Counted from the stretch's first letter, positions 28,815 through 40,471 are shown. The stretch is DNA of 64,000 nt from Marinobacter similis (GCF_000830985.1 NZ_CP007151.1:1674001-1738000), one strand, 5' to 3'. Notes: a model not told the origin generated them from the letters alone. Made by a program: numbers and translations.

Positions 28815-30490
28815 TCAGGCCTGCTTGGCACTCTGTTCGTGCTGCTTCAACACCGCATCGGCCATCTGATGCAGAATCTGCATTTCGTCCTCAATCCCTT
28901 CTTCCGCCGACAGCTCCCGCTGTTCGATCAAGATATCGCTCAGGATTTCCCGCGTGGTTAGCGGGTTCGCCAGAACCACCCGGAACACGATGCACGGAAA
29001 ATGGTAGTAGTGTGAAGGTTCCAGCCGGGTCCGTGAGACAAAGGCCTTGCCCCGCTCCCGCTGGGTTTTCTGGATGAACTTGGTGATGCGGTTCAGGCAG
29101 GTATTGAGCTTTTCCGCTTGCAGGGGGTCCGCTATTGCCAGGGCGTTCTGGACAGATTCCGGGCAGTAGCGGTAGGTCAGGATGTTCAGCTCGGGCTTGG
29201 TGATCAGCTCGAAATCTGGCTCGGCATTGATCATCGCCGCAAAGCTCTGGGCTTTCTCTATGCCCTGATCGATCAGAATCTCATAGCCTTCCCGCGCCAG
29301 AATCTTCAGGCCCGAGTGAATCAGCATCGACATGCCCGGGCGTGAGCCTTCCAGGGTGGTGCTGCCCAGATCCCGGGAGCCCTTACGGATGATGTACTGG
29401 GCGTGATGCTCGACGGCACTGGCCAGGCTTGGGTCCTTGAACACGACCAGGCCAACACCCATGGGTACATAGAGTTGCTTGTGGGCGTCGAAGGTGACGG
29501 AGTCGGCCTTCTCGATGCCCCGCAGCAGGTGTTTGTGGGTACGGGAGAACAGGGTGGGCCACCCCAGGCAGCGTCCACGTGGAAATGGGCGCCGAATTCC
29601 CGGGCTATGTCTGCCATGCCATCAAGCGGGTCGACGTTGCCGGTTTCGGTGGTGCCAGCCACGCCGCAGATGGCCATGACCTTGATCTTCTGGCGGTGCA
29701 GTTCCAGGCATTTGTCCCGCAAAGCGTCGGTCTGGATGCGGTTGTCGTCGTCGGTGTCCACCGGTACCAGGGCTTCGCGGCCAAGACCGAGTACGTCGGC
29801 GGCCTTGCGCAGGGAGTAATGCCCACGTCGGGACACCACGATGGCGGCACCCTCATAGCCATAGTATTTCAGCGCCCGGAACAGGCCTTCCTGATGCAGA
29901 CCGCGGAAGCTGCCCTCGGCCGGGAAGGCGCGGTTGCGCGCGACCCACAGTGCGGTCAGGTTGGCAACGGTGCCACCGGAGCACATGGCGCCCAGGGCAT
30001 AGCGGGGGTCGTGCATCCACTTGCGGTAGAAGGCGCCGTCTTCTTCATAGACCAGGCGGTGAATCATGCCCAGGACCTGGCGCTCCATGGGCGTAAACGC
30101 CTTTGAGGTCTCGGTTTTGACCAGGTTCTGGTTCAGCGCAATCATGATTTTCGACAGCGGCAGCATGAAGTACGGCAACGCGGACGTCATGTGACCGATG
30201 AAGGCGGGGGAGGCGGTGTGGACCGAGTTGGCCACCAGTTTGTCGAGCAGGAATTGCGCTTGCTCGGACACGAAGACGGGTTTTTCCGGGATGGCGTAGT
30301 CGGAGAAGTTTTTTTCGACGTCCGACAGGTCCCGTTCAACCGCAACGATGTGTTCCTGCAGAAAACCGGCAAGGTTGTTGGAGATATTCTGGTCGATCCG
30401 GCTCAACGTGGATTCCGGAGCCTCGGGCACCGTGAACACGCGATACATCGCCTCGACTGAGGCCTGGGCGGATTTTTTCTTTCCGGTCAT
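28815..30490 (-). CDS. panP: Pyridoxal-dependent aspartate 1-decarboxylase PanP (one frameshift)
   Basis: Makes beta-alanine from L-aspartate for pantothenate and CoA, replacing pyruvoyl PanD in many marine gammaproteobacteria. About 558 residues when restored. It belongs to the group II PLP decarboxylases. The N-terminal region (SPAFIGHMTSALPYFMLPLS, NQNLVKTETSKAFTPMERQ) is characteristic of PanP, FHVDAAWGGP carries the PLP-contacting Asp, and the Schiff-base Lys is in FDAHKQLY. The break near 29558 (minus-strand GGCCCACC for GGCCCCACC) gives WGGPTLFSRTHKHLL. Glutamate decarboxylase is a common mis-annotation. DUF503 lies upstream on the same strand. Confidence 0.88.
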
Positions 30491-30683
30491 AGGTGCCACA
30501 CATGATCAGCGGTTATCCGCTGGGCCAGTTCCGGATGCCCGACGGATATGGCCGGAGTGTCGGTCCGGCGATTCAAAACTGGCCACCTGCGGTCAGCAGG
30601 CGCTCTGACATCCCTGAGGAGCAGTAGTATACGGGCTGTCGTAGCCATACGCTATAAGGCCCCATTGCAGTGTAGATAGTGGA

Positions 30684-31022
30684 TCAGAGAATTTCCCGGT
30701 GCACGTCCAAGATGGCCGCATCGACGCGCTCTTCGATGGCTTTTTCAATCTGGTCAAGGCGCTGGGTGATCTGCTGGGATGAGGTGCCAAGGGCCGCGAT
30801 GGTCCAGGTTGCACAATCCAGTGCGTCCAGGTCGGCGGTTTCGGCGACAGCCAGGTCCGGCTCTTTGCCCCAGACTGCGCGCAGGGCGGTAAAGACCTTG
30901 CGCTTGGCCTTGAGGTCTTCGCAGCCATAGAGCTGGAAGTGCAGGGTCAGTACACCCACGTGCGGGGTAATCACCGGCTGTGCAGTGGACTGGTTCAGGA
31001 GTTTTCTCAGGGCTTCAGACAT
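30684..31022 (-). CDS. DUF503 family protein
   Basis: A 112-residue protein. The central HVGVLTLHFQLYGCEDLKAKR and VAETADLDALDCATWTIAALG are the DUF503 (YlxP-like) signature. Firmicute YlxP is linked to ribosome maturation, but this gammaproteobacterial version has an extra N-terminal 20 residues and an unproven role. It lies 193 bases upstream of panP on the same strand, and the second core-and-arms element lies just before its start. Confidence 0.8.
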   Translation of the reverse strand: MSEALRKLLNQSTAQPVITPHVGVLTLHFQLYGCEDLKAKRKVFTALRAVWGKEPDLAVAETADLDALDCATWTIAALGTSSQQITQRLDQIEKAIEERVDAAILDVHREIL

Positions 31023-31044
31023 TTTAATCCGTGCATGAGGGGCC

Positions 31045-31136
31045 GGGGCGAAGTCTCTGAAACCCGCTCAAGCACGTCCATGTGACGCTTGAGCTCCGCC
31101 ATCCATGGCTACGCACAGTTTCAGAGACTCCGCCCC
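31045..31136 (-). repeat. Core-and-arms intergenic element, copy 2
   Basis: Arms 31045-31063 and 31118-31136 are inverted repeats (AGTCTCTGAAAC against GTTTCAGAGACT plus GGGGCG against CGCCCC, one mismatch between). The 54-base core, read on the minus strand, repeats AGCCATGGATGGCGGAGC exactly as in copy 1 and also has an internal GCTCAAGC/GCTTGAGC pair. It sits between aidB (upstream) and DUF503 on the minus strand. Confidence 0.62.
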
Positions 31137-31174
31137 GCCCCCTCCTTGGCCTGTTTCAGGGACGTTGAATATCC

Positions 31175-32875
31175 TTAGCCTACTACAGGTGTTGCCCGTT
31201 TGATAATCGCCGCCGCATCCGTGCCCGAAGGCAGGTTGCCATAATTCATACCGCCGGCTGATTGCAGGCGGGACGCGCAGAAGGCGTCGGCAACCGCCGG
31301 GTCGGAGTGGCGTAGCAGGAGTGATCCCTGCATGACCAGGGCCATGCGGTCGACCAGGTTGCGGGCCCGGTACTGGATATCGCTGATGTCGCCGAAGTCC
31401 TGCTGCAGCTGGGCCAGGAACAGATCGAAACGGCGGTCGGCGCCTTTGGCTTCGGCGGCTTCGCGGAAGAAGGCATCCAGGGTTTCCGGTTCTTTTTGCA
31501 GCGCGCGGAGGGTGTCCAGACACTGAACGTTACCGCTGCCTTCCCAGATAGCGTTGACCGGTGATTCCCGGAACAGCCGCGGCATGATGCAGTCTTCCAT
31601 CACGCCGCTGCCGCCGATGCACTCCATGGCCTCGTAGGCATGGTTGGGGGTGCGCTTGCAGATCCAGTACTTACCAACCGGTGTGGCCAGGCGTGCCAGC
31701 AGTCGTTCGTGTTCCTGGTCCTGATTGTCCAGGGCGCGGGCGATGCGCAGGGTGTAGGCCAGAGCCGCTTCGCTTTCCACCGCCAGGTCTGCGAGGACAT
31801 TTTGCATCAGGGGCTGTTGATTCAGGCGGTTGCCAAAGGCGCTACGATGGCGGCAGTGGTGGGTGGCCTGTGCCACCGCCTGGCGCATGCCGGCGGAGCT
31901 GCCGATCATGCAGTCAAAGCGGGTCATGGCCACCATTTCAATGATGGTGGGCACGCCTCGGCCTTCTTCGCCAACCATCCAGGCCAGCGCGCCGCGCAGC
32001 TCGACTTCACTGGAGGCGTTGGCGACGTTGCCCATTTTGTTTTTCAGGCGCTGGATCTGCCAGGGGTTCTTGCTTCCATCCGGGCGCCAGCGTGGCATCA
32101 GGAAGCAGGACAGGCCGCCCCGGGAGTGGGCCAGTACCAGGAAGGCGTCGCACATGGGAGCCGAGACAAACCATTTGTGGCCAACCAGTTCGTAGGCCTG
32201 GCCCGGGCCTTCGGTACTCACCGGGTAGGCCTTGGTGCTGTTGGCACGGACATCGCTGCCGCCCTGTTTCTCGGTCATTGCCATGCCGATGGTAACGGAG
32301 GCTTTCTGGCTGTCGGGTAGGTTGCGCGGGTCGTAGCTGTTGGCAAGGATGCGCTGCTCCCAGTCCCGGGCCAGCTCGGGCTGTTTCCGGATGGAGGGGA
32401 TGGCGGCAAATGTCATGGTGATGGGGCAGCCGTGCGCAGCTTCTACCTGGGAGTGCATGAAGTACTTGGCAGCCCGCGCCACGTGGGCCCCCTTGCCGGG
32501 GTTGGTCCACGGACTGCTGTGCAGGCCATGCTCCAGTGCAATGGTCATCAGGTCGTGGTAGGCCGGGTGAAATTCCACCTCGTCGGTGCGGTGACCGAAG
32601 CGATCGTGGGTCTGGAACACCGGTTTGTTGCTGTTGGCCTTGAAGCCCAGATCAATGGTGGCTGCAGCTCCTGCGAGCGCGCCAAACTCTCTCAATTCCG
32701 GCGCAGCAGCCTCGGCGCCCTCCCGGATGACCGCTTCCTGCAGAGCAGTGTCCTGCTCGAACAGGTTGTAGTTCTCCAGCGCCGGGGGCTGGTTGACCAC
32801 TTCGTGGGTGCTGGCCAGGTATCGGTCTTCGGAGCCGTTGGTTGGGGTCTCGGGGTGTGGCTGCCGCGCGTTCAT
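31175..32875 (-). CDS. AidB-like acyl-CoA dehydrogenase
   Basis: A 566-residue flavoprotein of the AidB branch of acyl-CoA dehydrogenases, intact. Typical AidB blocks include MAMTEKQGGSDVRANSTKA, GHKWFVSAPMCDAFLVLA, RYWICKR-like KYWICKRTPNHAYEAMECIGG and ESPVNAIWEGSGNVQCLD. E. coli AidB (541 residues) has weak isovaleryl-CoA dehydrogenase activity and binds DNA in the alkylation response; whether this protein acts in DNA protection or acyl-CoA metabolism is open. ATG 32875 is preceded by AGGAGATAACC. It follows the TetR gene, whose restored stop lies within this ribosome site, so the two form an operon. Confidence 0.88.
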   Translation of the reverse strand: MNARQPHPETPTNGSEDRYLASTHEVVNQPPALENYNLFEQDTALQEAVIREGAEAAAPELREFGALAGAAATIDLGFKANSNKPVFQTHDRFGHRTDEVEFHPAYHDLMTIALEHGLHSSPWTNPGKGAHVARAAKYFMHSQVEAAHGCPITMTFAAIPSIRKQPELARDWEQRILANSYDPRNLPDSQKASVTIGMAMTEKQGGSDVRANSTKAYPVSTEGPGQAYELVGHKWFVSAPMCDAFLVLAHSRGGLSCFLMPRWRPDGSKNPWQIQRLKNKMGNVANASSEVELRGALAWMVGEEGRGVPTIIEMVAMTRFDCMIGSSAGMRQAVAQATHHCRHRSAFGNRLNQQPLMQNVLADLAVESEAALAYTLRIARALDNQDQEHERLLARLATPVGKYWICKRTPNHAYEAMECIGGSGVMEDCIMPRLFRESPVNAIWEGSGNVQCLDTLRALQKEPETLDAFFREAAEAKGADRRFDLFLAQLQQDFGDISDIQYRARNLVDRMALVMQGSLLLRHSDPAVADAFCASRLQSAGGMNYGNLPSGTDAAAIIKRATPVVG

Positions 32876-32877
32876 GG

Positions 32878-33509
32878 TTATCTCCTGGTGCCAGTCAGTC
32901 CCTGCATGCAAAAGCGAATGATGGAATTGACCAGTGCATCGGTGTTGTCAGGTGTTGCCGCCGGATTCTGGCCGGCTGAGTTGGTGACAGTGGACCTACA
33001 AGGCTTTCCGCGATGGCACCCACCAGACAGGTACTGCTCTGGCGGGCGTCTTGATCCGGCAGGCAACCTTCGGAGATGCCTTCGCGAATCGCCGTTTCGA
33101 ACAGGCTGGCGTAGGCCTTGCGGTACTTCAGTCGTTCTTCTTCTACTTTCGGGTCGACCGGCTCTGCAATCAGCGACCACGCCATCATGGGGCCGCGCAA
33201 GGCGCGTTCGGCAAATTGCCGTAATGCCGTTTCCAGGCGGGCTGCGGCATTGCCCTCGGTTGCCAGCGCTTCTGCGACCTTGTCGACCTCGCGCTGGGTG
33301 GCCAGCCGGAATACGCCGGCAAAAAGGTCTTCCCGGGACTCGAAATGCCGGTAAATTGTGCCCGTAGCAACGCCGGCGAGATCTGCAATTCGGTTAATGC
33401 GAGCACTTCGGAACCCGCCATCCATAACGCACTGGAAGGTGCAGTCAACAATCCGTTGCCGCGCCTCGGCCTTGCGCTGGCGCATCTTCTCCGTTTCACG
33501 ATAAGCCAT
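32878..33509 (-). CDS. TetR-family regulator upstream of aidB (probable frameshift)
   Basis: About 210 residues. The helix-turn-helix is clear (RINRIADLAGVATGTIYRHF, residues 38-57). The ligand-binding domain resembles regulators of fatty-acid and acyl-CoA genes. The as-read frame runs on to 32895 with an implausible tail. One base restored near 32975 brings in a tail ending in NTDALVNSIIRFCMQGLTG, more like family C-termini, and stops at 32878 inside the aidB ribosome site. A TAGTGA-A-TCACTA palindrome lies 17 bases before the start. Probably a local repressor of aidB. Confidence 0.82.
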
Positions 33510-33525
33510 GCCGGCTCCCTAGAAG

Positions 33526-33538
33526 TAGTGAATCACTA
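33526..33538. promoter_or_regulatory. Candidate TetR operator upstream of tetR-aidB
   Basis: TAGTGA (33526-33531), a central A, and TCACTA (33533-33538) form a perfect short inverted repeat 17-29 bases before the tetR start. The place suits autorepression. Confidence 0.4.
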
Positions 33539-33784
33539 TTCATTCTTTGTGTCAATTTCACAAGCCCCTGATTGAGCCTCATTTTGTCACATAAAATCAG
33601 TGCTTTATTAACAGTTACAAAAAATTACAAAAAATGGGTTTGATTGAAATAGCGCGGTCACCGAAACAGGATTATAAAGACGCCAAGACGATGCCAAAGC
33701 CGGCCGTTCGTCGAGACTGAGTGTAGTTGCCCTGCGGGGCGCGCCGGCACTCGATTCTCTGTTTTCGTTGATGGGGAGAGCATT

Positions 33785-34006
33785 ATGAGTGAATTCGACG
33801 AAAGCAATCTTGAACAACCCGGAAGCTGGGGCCAGGACAGCGATGATAGTCATTCCATTGCTGGTCGGGCACGGGTTCGGGCGCAGCTGCAGGCCGATAT
33901 CGAGGCTTACCTGAGTCAGGGTGGTGAAATCCATGAGATTGATACCCTCTTCCGCTCAGACGCACCGCGTAAAGTCGCTGTAGGTTTTAACAACCGTTCC
34001 TTGTGA
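33785..34006 (+). CDS. Small acidic protein, SutA-like tail (hypothetical)
   Basis: 73 residues. The N-terminal 30 residues are acidic and Ser/Gln-rich, likely disordered. Then LQADIEAYLSQGGEIHEIDTLF forms a short helix and turn, and a basic tail ends in FNNRSL. The pattern IE-x-FL-x-x-GG-x-(I/V)-x-EI followed by a basic tail resembles the end of SutA, the RNA-polymerase-binding slow-growth regulator of Pseudomonas. That match is by eye and weak. The start ATG follows GGGGAGAGC. A short AT-rich region precedes it. Confidence 0.6.
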   Translation: MSEFDESNLEQPGSWGQDSDDSHSIAGRARVRAQLQADIEAYLSQGGEIHEIDTLFRSDAPRKVAVGFNNRSL

Positions 34007-34160
34007 TTAATGCCAGATCAGGTCGGGGCGATTAGCCCCGGCTCTGTTTTTGACACCGTTCTCGGTAGTTGGTCCCGCGCTGGTCTATCCTCGTGCCATT
34101 CCTTTCTGGCGATGCTGAATCAATACGCCCGCACCCAAAGACCACGGATTCGCGCTGACC

Positions 34161-35194
34161 ATGAGATCCCTTGCTCGCCCCCGCATCCTGATTCCGTTCA
34201 TCCTGACTCTGCTGCTGGTGTCCGGCTGGTATGTGCTGACGTCACAAGCTGGCACTCCGGCGCAGACCTCGACCGAGCCCCGTCCCTCTGAAGCCGAGTC
34301 CGGCACTGGCCTGGCAACGGTCTCCATCGCCACAGCGCCATCGAAGTTGGTAGGGCAGGCTAAAGCTGTTTCGGTGCCGGAGCAGCTGCCGGCCTCATTG
34401 GTCGGCACCTCGGTGCCCGCTGGCTGGAACCAGGTGGACAGTGTCGGCGACTTGATTCCAACGCCGGCGTTGCGACAGTTGTTTGAATACTATCTGTCGG
34501 CGCTCGGGGAGGAATCGTTGGAGCAGCTGGTCGCCCGTATCGGACAAACACTGTTGGCGCTGCAGGAACCGGCACGCACCCAGGCCCTGGATACCCTGCG
34601 CGCCTATCTTGATTACAAACTGGCGATTTCCGACCTGGAGGCCGGCTATGGGGGCGGTACTGAGCTGGATGCGGTTCAGATGCAGCAGCGCATGCAGGAA
34701 ATTCAGGCTCTGCGCCGGGCCTGGCTCGACAGTGCCACCGCCGACGCGTTTTTTGCCCAGGACGAGGCCATCGATCGTTTTCAGATCGAGAAACTCAGGA
34801 TCAGCCGCGACCCGAGCCTGACCGGGGATCAGCGTGAGGTTGCGTTGGCGCAGGCCGAAGATGCCTTGCCCGCCTCATTGCGGCAGGCGCGCCGCGAAAC
34901 CCGCAGGTTTACTGATTATGAAAGGGCGCGCCAGGAACTGGCCGATGATCCCGAGGCCCTGAAAAACTGGCGCCGCGAGGCTTCGGCATTGAAACTGCGC
35001 AACGGCTGCAGGCCCTGGAGCAGGAGCAGGCGAATTGGAACCAGCGCTGGCATGCCTATTCGGCCCAGCGCCAAAGCCTGCTGACTTCCGGTTTGGCCGG
35101 GCCCGAGCTGAAGCAGGCCATTGCCGACCTGCGCGAACAGCATTTCACGGATACGGAGCGGGTTCGCGCCCAGGCCCTGGATTCAATCCGGTAA
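34161..35194 (+). CDS. lifO: Lipase-specific foldase LifO/LimB (one frameshift)
   Basis: Membrane-anchored steric chaperone that folds secreted triacylglycerol lipase in the periplasm. About 344 residues restored. An N-terminal anchor helix (residues 9-26) is followed by a Pro/Ala/Thr-rich linker. The conserved block SLVGTSVPAGW...LIPTPALRQLFEYYLSALGE is the family motif region, and the rest is helical repeats wrapping the lipase. A base lost near 34980 (GAGGCTTC for GAGGCCTTC) restores WRREAFGIETAQRLQALEQE and a stop at 35192-35194. No lipase gene is adjacent in this window, which is unusual because lif genes normally follow their lipase. Confidence 0.87.
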
Positions 35195-36352
<1,158 letters not shown>

Positions 36353-36419
36353 AACCACGGACGACATGACAGCGTGACCGGTGTCTGCCGCTCCCGCTAC
36401 AGACTGGAATTGAGGAACT

Positions 36420-38561
36420 ATGACCACGGAAACCGCCAAGAAGCTCAAGGCTGACCCCGACCAGAATGTGCCAGCCCCGGTGGATATGCCGGCGCTTGGT
36501 GAGAGCGTTAATCTGGAGGCCAGCGAGAACTACTTTAATCGGGAAATCAGTCAGTTGCAGTTCAATTACCGGGTCCTCAAGCAGGCGCTGGATACCACGC
36601 ACCCGTTGATCAATCGACTGATTTTCTGCTGCATATTCAGCAGCAATATGGACGAGTTCTTCGAGATCCGGGTCGCCGGTCTGCGCCAGCAGATGAAGTA
36701 TGGCCGGGAAACCGTGGGCATGGACGGCATGATGCCGGAGCAGGCGCTGGCGGAGATCAGCCGGGTTGCCCACGAGTATATCCACGAGCAATACGACATC
36801 CTCAACAACGTGCTGATCCCGGAAATGGAACAGCAGAATATCCACTTTGTCCGTCGGCGCGAGTGGACGCCGGCCCAGGCCGAGTGGGTGCGTACTTACT
36901 TCGAAGAAGAGATTCTGCCGGTGGTCAGTCCGATCGGGCTGGATCCGTCGCACCCGTTCCCTCGTCTCGTCAACAAGAGTTTGAACTTCATCGTTGAGCT
37001 CGATGGCAAGGACGCCTTTGGTCGGGAAACCGGCATGGCCATCGTGCCCGCTCCGCGGTCCTTGCCGCGCCTGGTGCGCCTGCCGGACGACGTGTGCGAC
37101 GGTGGCGAGAACCTGGTGTTCCTGTCATCGATGATCCACGCCCATGCCGACGAGCTCTTTCCGGGCATGGAGGTGAAGGGCTGCTATCAGTTCCGCCTGA
37201 CCCGGAATGCCGACCTTGAGCTCGAGGACGATCTGGACGACCTGGCGTCGGCGCTCCGGGGTGAGCTGCTGAGCCGTCGCTTTGGCGATGGGGTGCGGCT
37301 GGAAGTGGCGGACAACTGCCCGGATGAGCTGACCCAGTTCCTGTTGACCGAATTTGGCCTGACTGCACGGGATCTATACCAGGTTCACGGCCCGGTTAAC
37401 CTGACCCGGCTGATGGCGGTGGGTGGCCTGGTGGATCGCCCGGACCTGACCTATTCCGGTTTCTCACCGTCGATTCCAAAGCCGATCCGCAGCAAGGATT
37501 CGATGTTCGACAGTATCCGCAAACAGCCGATCCTGTTGCTGCACCCCTATGAGAATTTCAGTCCGGTGGTAGATCTGCTGCGCCAGGCCGCCAAGGACCC
37601 CCAGGTGCTGGCGATCCGACAGACCCTGTACCGTACCGGGGCGGATTCCGAGATCGTGGAAGCGCTGGCGGACGCTGCCCGGCGCGGCAAGGAAGTAACG
37701 GCGGTGATCGAACTGCGGGCGCGGTTCAGCGAGGCCGAAAACCTGGAGCTGGCGAGCCGGCTCCAGGAGGCCGGTGTGATCGTGGTTTACGGGGTGGTTG
37801 GCTACAAGACCCACGCCAAGATGATTCTCATCGTGCGCAGGGAGGAGGGCAAGCTGCGGCGCTACGTGCATCTGGGGACTGGCAACTATCACGCCGGGAA
37901 CGCCCGCCTGTACACTGACTACAGCTTCATGACCTGCGACGATTCCATTAGTGATGACGTCAACAAGCTGTTTCAGCAGCTGACCGGCATGGGCAAGGCG
38001 CTGAAGATAAAGAAACTGTTCCATGCCCCGTTTACCCTGCATTCCCGCCTGCTCAGTCTGATTGAGCGCGAAGCCGGCTTCGGTGAAAAGGGGCGTATCA
38101 TCATGAAATTCAATGCGCTGACCGAACCGCAGTTGATCAAGGCGCTGTACCGGGCCTCCCAGGCGGGCGTGAAAATTGATCTGATTATCCGGGGTATCTG
38201 TTGCCTGCGGCCCGAAGTGCCGGGGCTGTCGGACAACATCCGGGTCCGCTCGATCATTGGTCGTTTCCTGGAACATACCCGGGTGTACTACTTTGGCAAC
38301 AAGGGGCGCCCGGATGTTTACTGCTCCAGTGCCGACGGTATGGAGCGGAATTTGCTCAGCCGGGTAGAGACTGCGTTCCCGATTGAGGATCCGGCGCTGG
38401 TGGCTCGAATGCGTGAGGATCTGGATACTTACCTGGCGGACAATTGTCAGTCCTGGGCGTTACTGTCCGATGGCAGTTACGTGCAGAAACAACCGGCCGA
38501 AGGTGAAGAGCGGCTGGCATCTCAACTGGTGTTGCTAGAGCGACTAACCGGTAAATCCTGA
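36420..38561 (+). CDS. ppk: Polyphosphate kinase PPK1
   Basis: Makes polyphosphate from ATP reversibly at the membrane. 713 residues, intact. The N-terminal domain begins NREISQLQFNYRVLKQALD. The autophosphorylated His is in GVVGYKTHAKMILIVRRE near residue 460, and YVHLGTGNYHAGNARLYTDYS is the second conserved block. The C-terminal catalytic part includes KFNALTEPQLIKALYRAS and IRVRSIIGRFLEHTRVYYF. The neighbour hemB matches the Pseudomonas arrangement. The DUF945 gene starts 14 bases on. Confidence 0.96.
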   Translation: MTTETAKKLKADPDQNVPAPVDMPALGESVNLEASENYFNREISQLQFNYRVLKQALDTTHPLINRLIFCCIFSSNMDEFFEIRVAGLRQQMKYGRETVGMDGMMPEQALAEISRVAHEYIHEQYDILNNVLIPEMEQQNIHFVRRREWTPAQAEWVRTYFEEEILPVVSPIGLDPSHPFPRLVNKSLNFIVELDGKDAFGRETGMAIVPAPRSLPRLVRLPDDVCDGGENLVFLSSMIHAHADELFPGMEVKGCYQFRLTRNADLELEDDLDDLASALRGELLSRRFGDGVRLEVADNCPDELTQFLLTEFGLTARDLYQVHGPVNLTRLMAVGGLVDRPDLTYSGFSPSIPKPIRSKDSMFDSIRKQPILLLHPYENFSPVVDLLRQAAKDPQVLAIRQTLYRTGADSEIVEALADAARRGKEVTAVIELRARFSEAENLELASRLQEAGVIVVYGVVGYKTHAKMILIVRREEGKLRRYVHLGTGNYHAGNARLYTDYSFMTCDDSISDDVNKLFQQLTGMGKALKIKKLFHAPFTLHSRLLSLIEREAGFGEKGRIIMKFNALTEPQLIKALYRASQAGVKIDLIIRGICCLRPEVPGLSDNIRVRSIIGRFLEHTRVYYFGNKGRPDVYCSSADGMERNLLSRVETAFPIEDPALVARMREDLDTYLADNCQSWALLSDGSYVQKQPAEGEERLASQLVLLERLTGKS

Positions 38562-38575
38562 GGCGGAGACAGGTC

Positions 38576-39864
38576 TTGCAGAAAAAATGGATTATCACCG
38601 GCGTTGCCGTGTTGGCGGTAGCTGGGGCCATGCCCTGGGTTGTGGGCTTTGTTACGGAGCAGCAGTGGCAGCAGGCGACCGAGGAGATGAATCGTGCCCA
38701 GTCGTTTCTGAAGATGGAAACCGGTGCCTATCGTCGCGGGGTCCTGGGCTCGGAGCTGACCGGGGCCCTGGTGGTACAGAATCCGGAGACTGGCGAGTCA
38801 CATCAGGTCGAGTACCGGGCCAATGTGACCCACGGTGTCACCGGTAGCTTGCTGGATTTCGAGCCGGTGGACGCTGGTCGCCGGAAGGACGTGACTGGTT
38901 TCCCGAAGCCAAACCGAAGCTGACCCTGGAAACCCGGCTGTGGGGAAGTGCCACGCTGGAGCTTGAGGCACCGGTGATGACCATGACCAACGAGGTCACT
39001 GGCGAAACTCTGAACACCAGCGGCGGCCTGGCGCGTATCGAGATTAGCGATACTGGCTCCCACGCCGACGCACTGATGGTCTGGCCGACACTGAGCCTGT
39101 TTGGCCCTGAAATCGATATCCGTATGGCCGACATCCATATGGAGCAAAGCCTGAATCACCTGATGGCGGACGTCTGGACCGGTGCCGGAGAGCTTGAGGT
39201 TGGGTCTATGACGGTGGTCCATCGGGCCGAACCGCCGGTGGAGTTCCGGGACTTCAGTCTGTCCAGCAGCACTGAAGCCAACCCTGAGCAAACCCGCCTG
39301 GATTCCCGGGTTACTCTGGAACTGGAGGAAATCATTCGTGGCGGCCAGGGCTACGGCCCCCACCGAATCGAATTCGCCCTGGAAAATCTGGATCTGGCCA
39401 GTTGGAGCTCCCTTACCCGGGGCATGTCCGATCTGCAAACCGTGATGCTGCAAAACGGAAGCTCGGCGCCAGTGGAGCCGGAGCAGCAAATGGCAGCCAT
39501 GCAGCAGATCAATTTGGCCCTGCGCGAGCTGGCCTCGGCTGGATTTTCGTTGGGTATGCCACAGATGAGCCTGAGCACACCAGAGGGGGTGGTCACCGGT
39601 AATGTCACCGTTCGTCATCCGGAGCTCAGCGCTGACGAGCGCGCGGGCATGTTGATGGTGATGCAACGACTGACCGGCGACATGCAGCTGAGCGTGCCAT
39701 CAGCATTGGCGGAGAATTACCCGAGCGTGCGCATGCAGCTGGCGCCGATGATCAAGCAGGGCCTGCTGATCAAAGACGGTGATCAGCTGGTGATGAAGGC
39801 GGTGATGAAGGATCTGATGGTGGACGTGAACGGAATGGAAATTCCGCTGCCCCCATTGCTCTGA
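38576..39864 (+). CDS. DUF945 family protein (one frameshift)
   Basis: An exported or membrane-anchored protein of about 429 residues, YdgA/DUF945 family, of unknown function. Residues 5-25 form a hydrophobic anchor; the rest is strand-rich and ends in LMVDVNGMEIPLPPLL. The start is TTG 38576, 14 bases after ppk, with GGAGACAGG before it. The break near 38883 (CGCCGGAAGG for CGCCGGGAAGG) restores DAGRREGRDWFPEAKPKLTL. Co-transcription with ppk is likely. Confidence 0.78.
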
Positions 39865-39874
39865 GCCACGTTAA

Positions 39875-39912
39875 GCGTGACCAGGTCCCGGCCAAGGCCT
39901 GGTCCGCTCACG
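39875..39912. terminator. Hairpin between convergent DUF945 and coaD genes
   Basis: GCGTGACCAGG pairs with CCTGG...TCACGC with a small internal bulge. It is placed between two convergent genes and is followed by a short T run (CGTTTTC), so it may serve both strands. Confidence 0.45.
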
Positions 39913-39922
39913 CCACGTTTTC

Positions 39923-40471
<549 letters not shown>

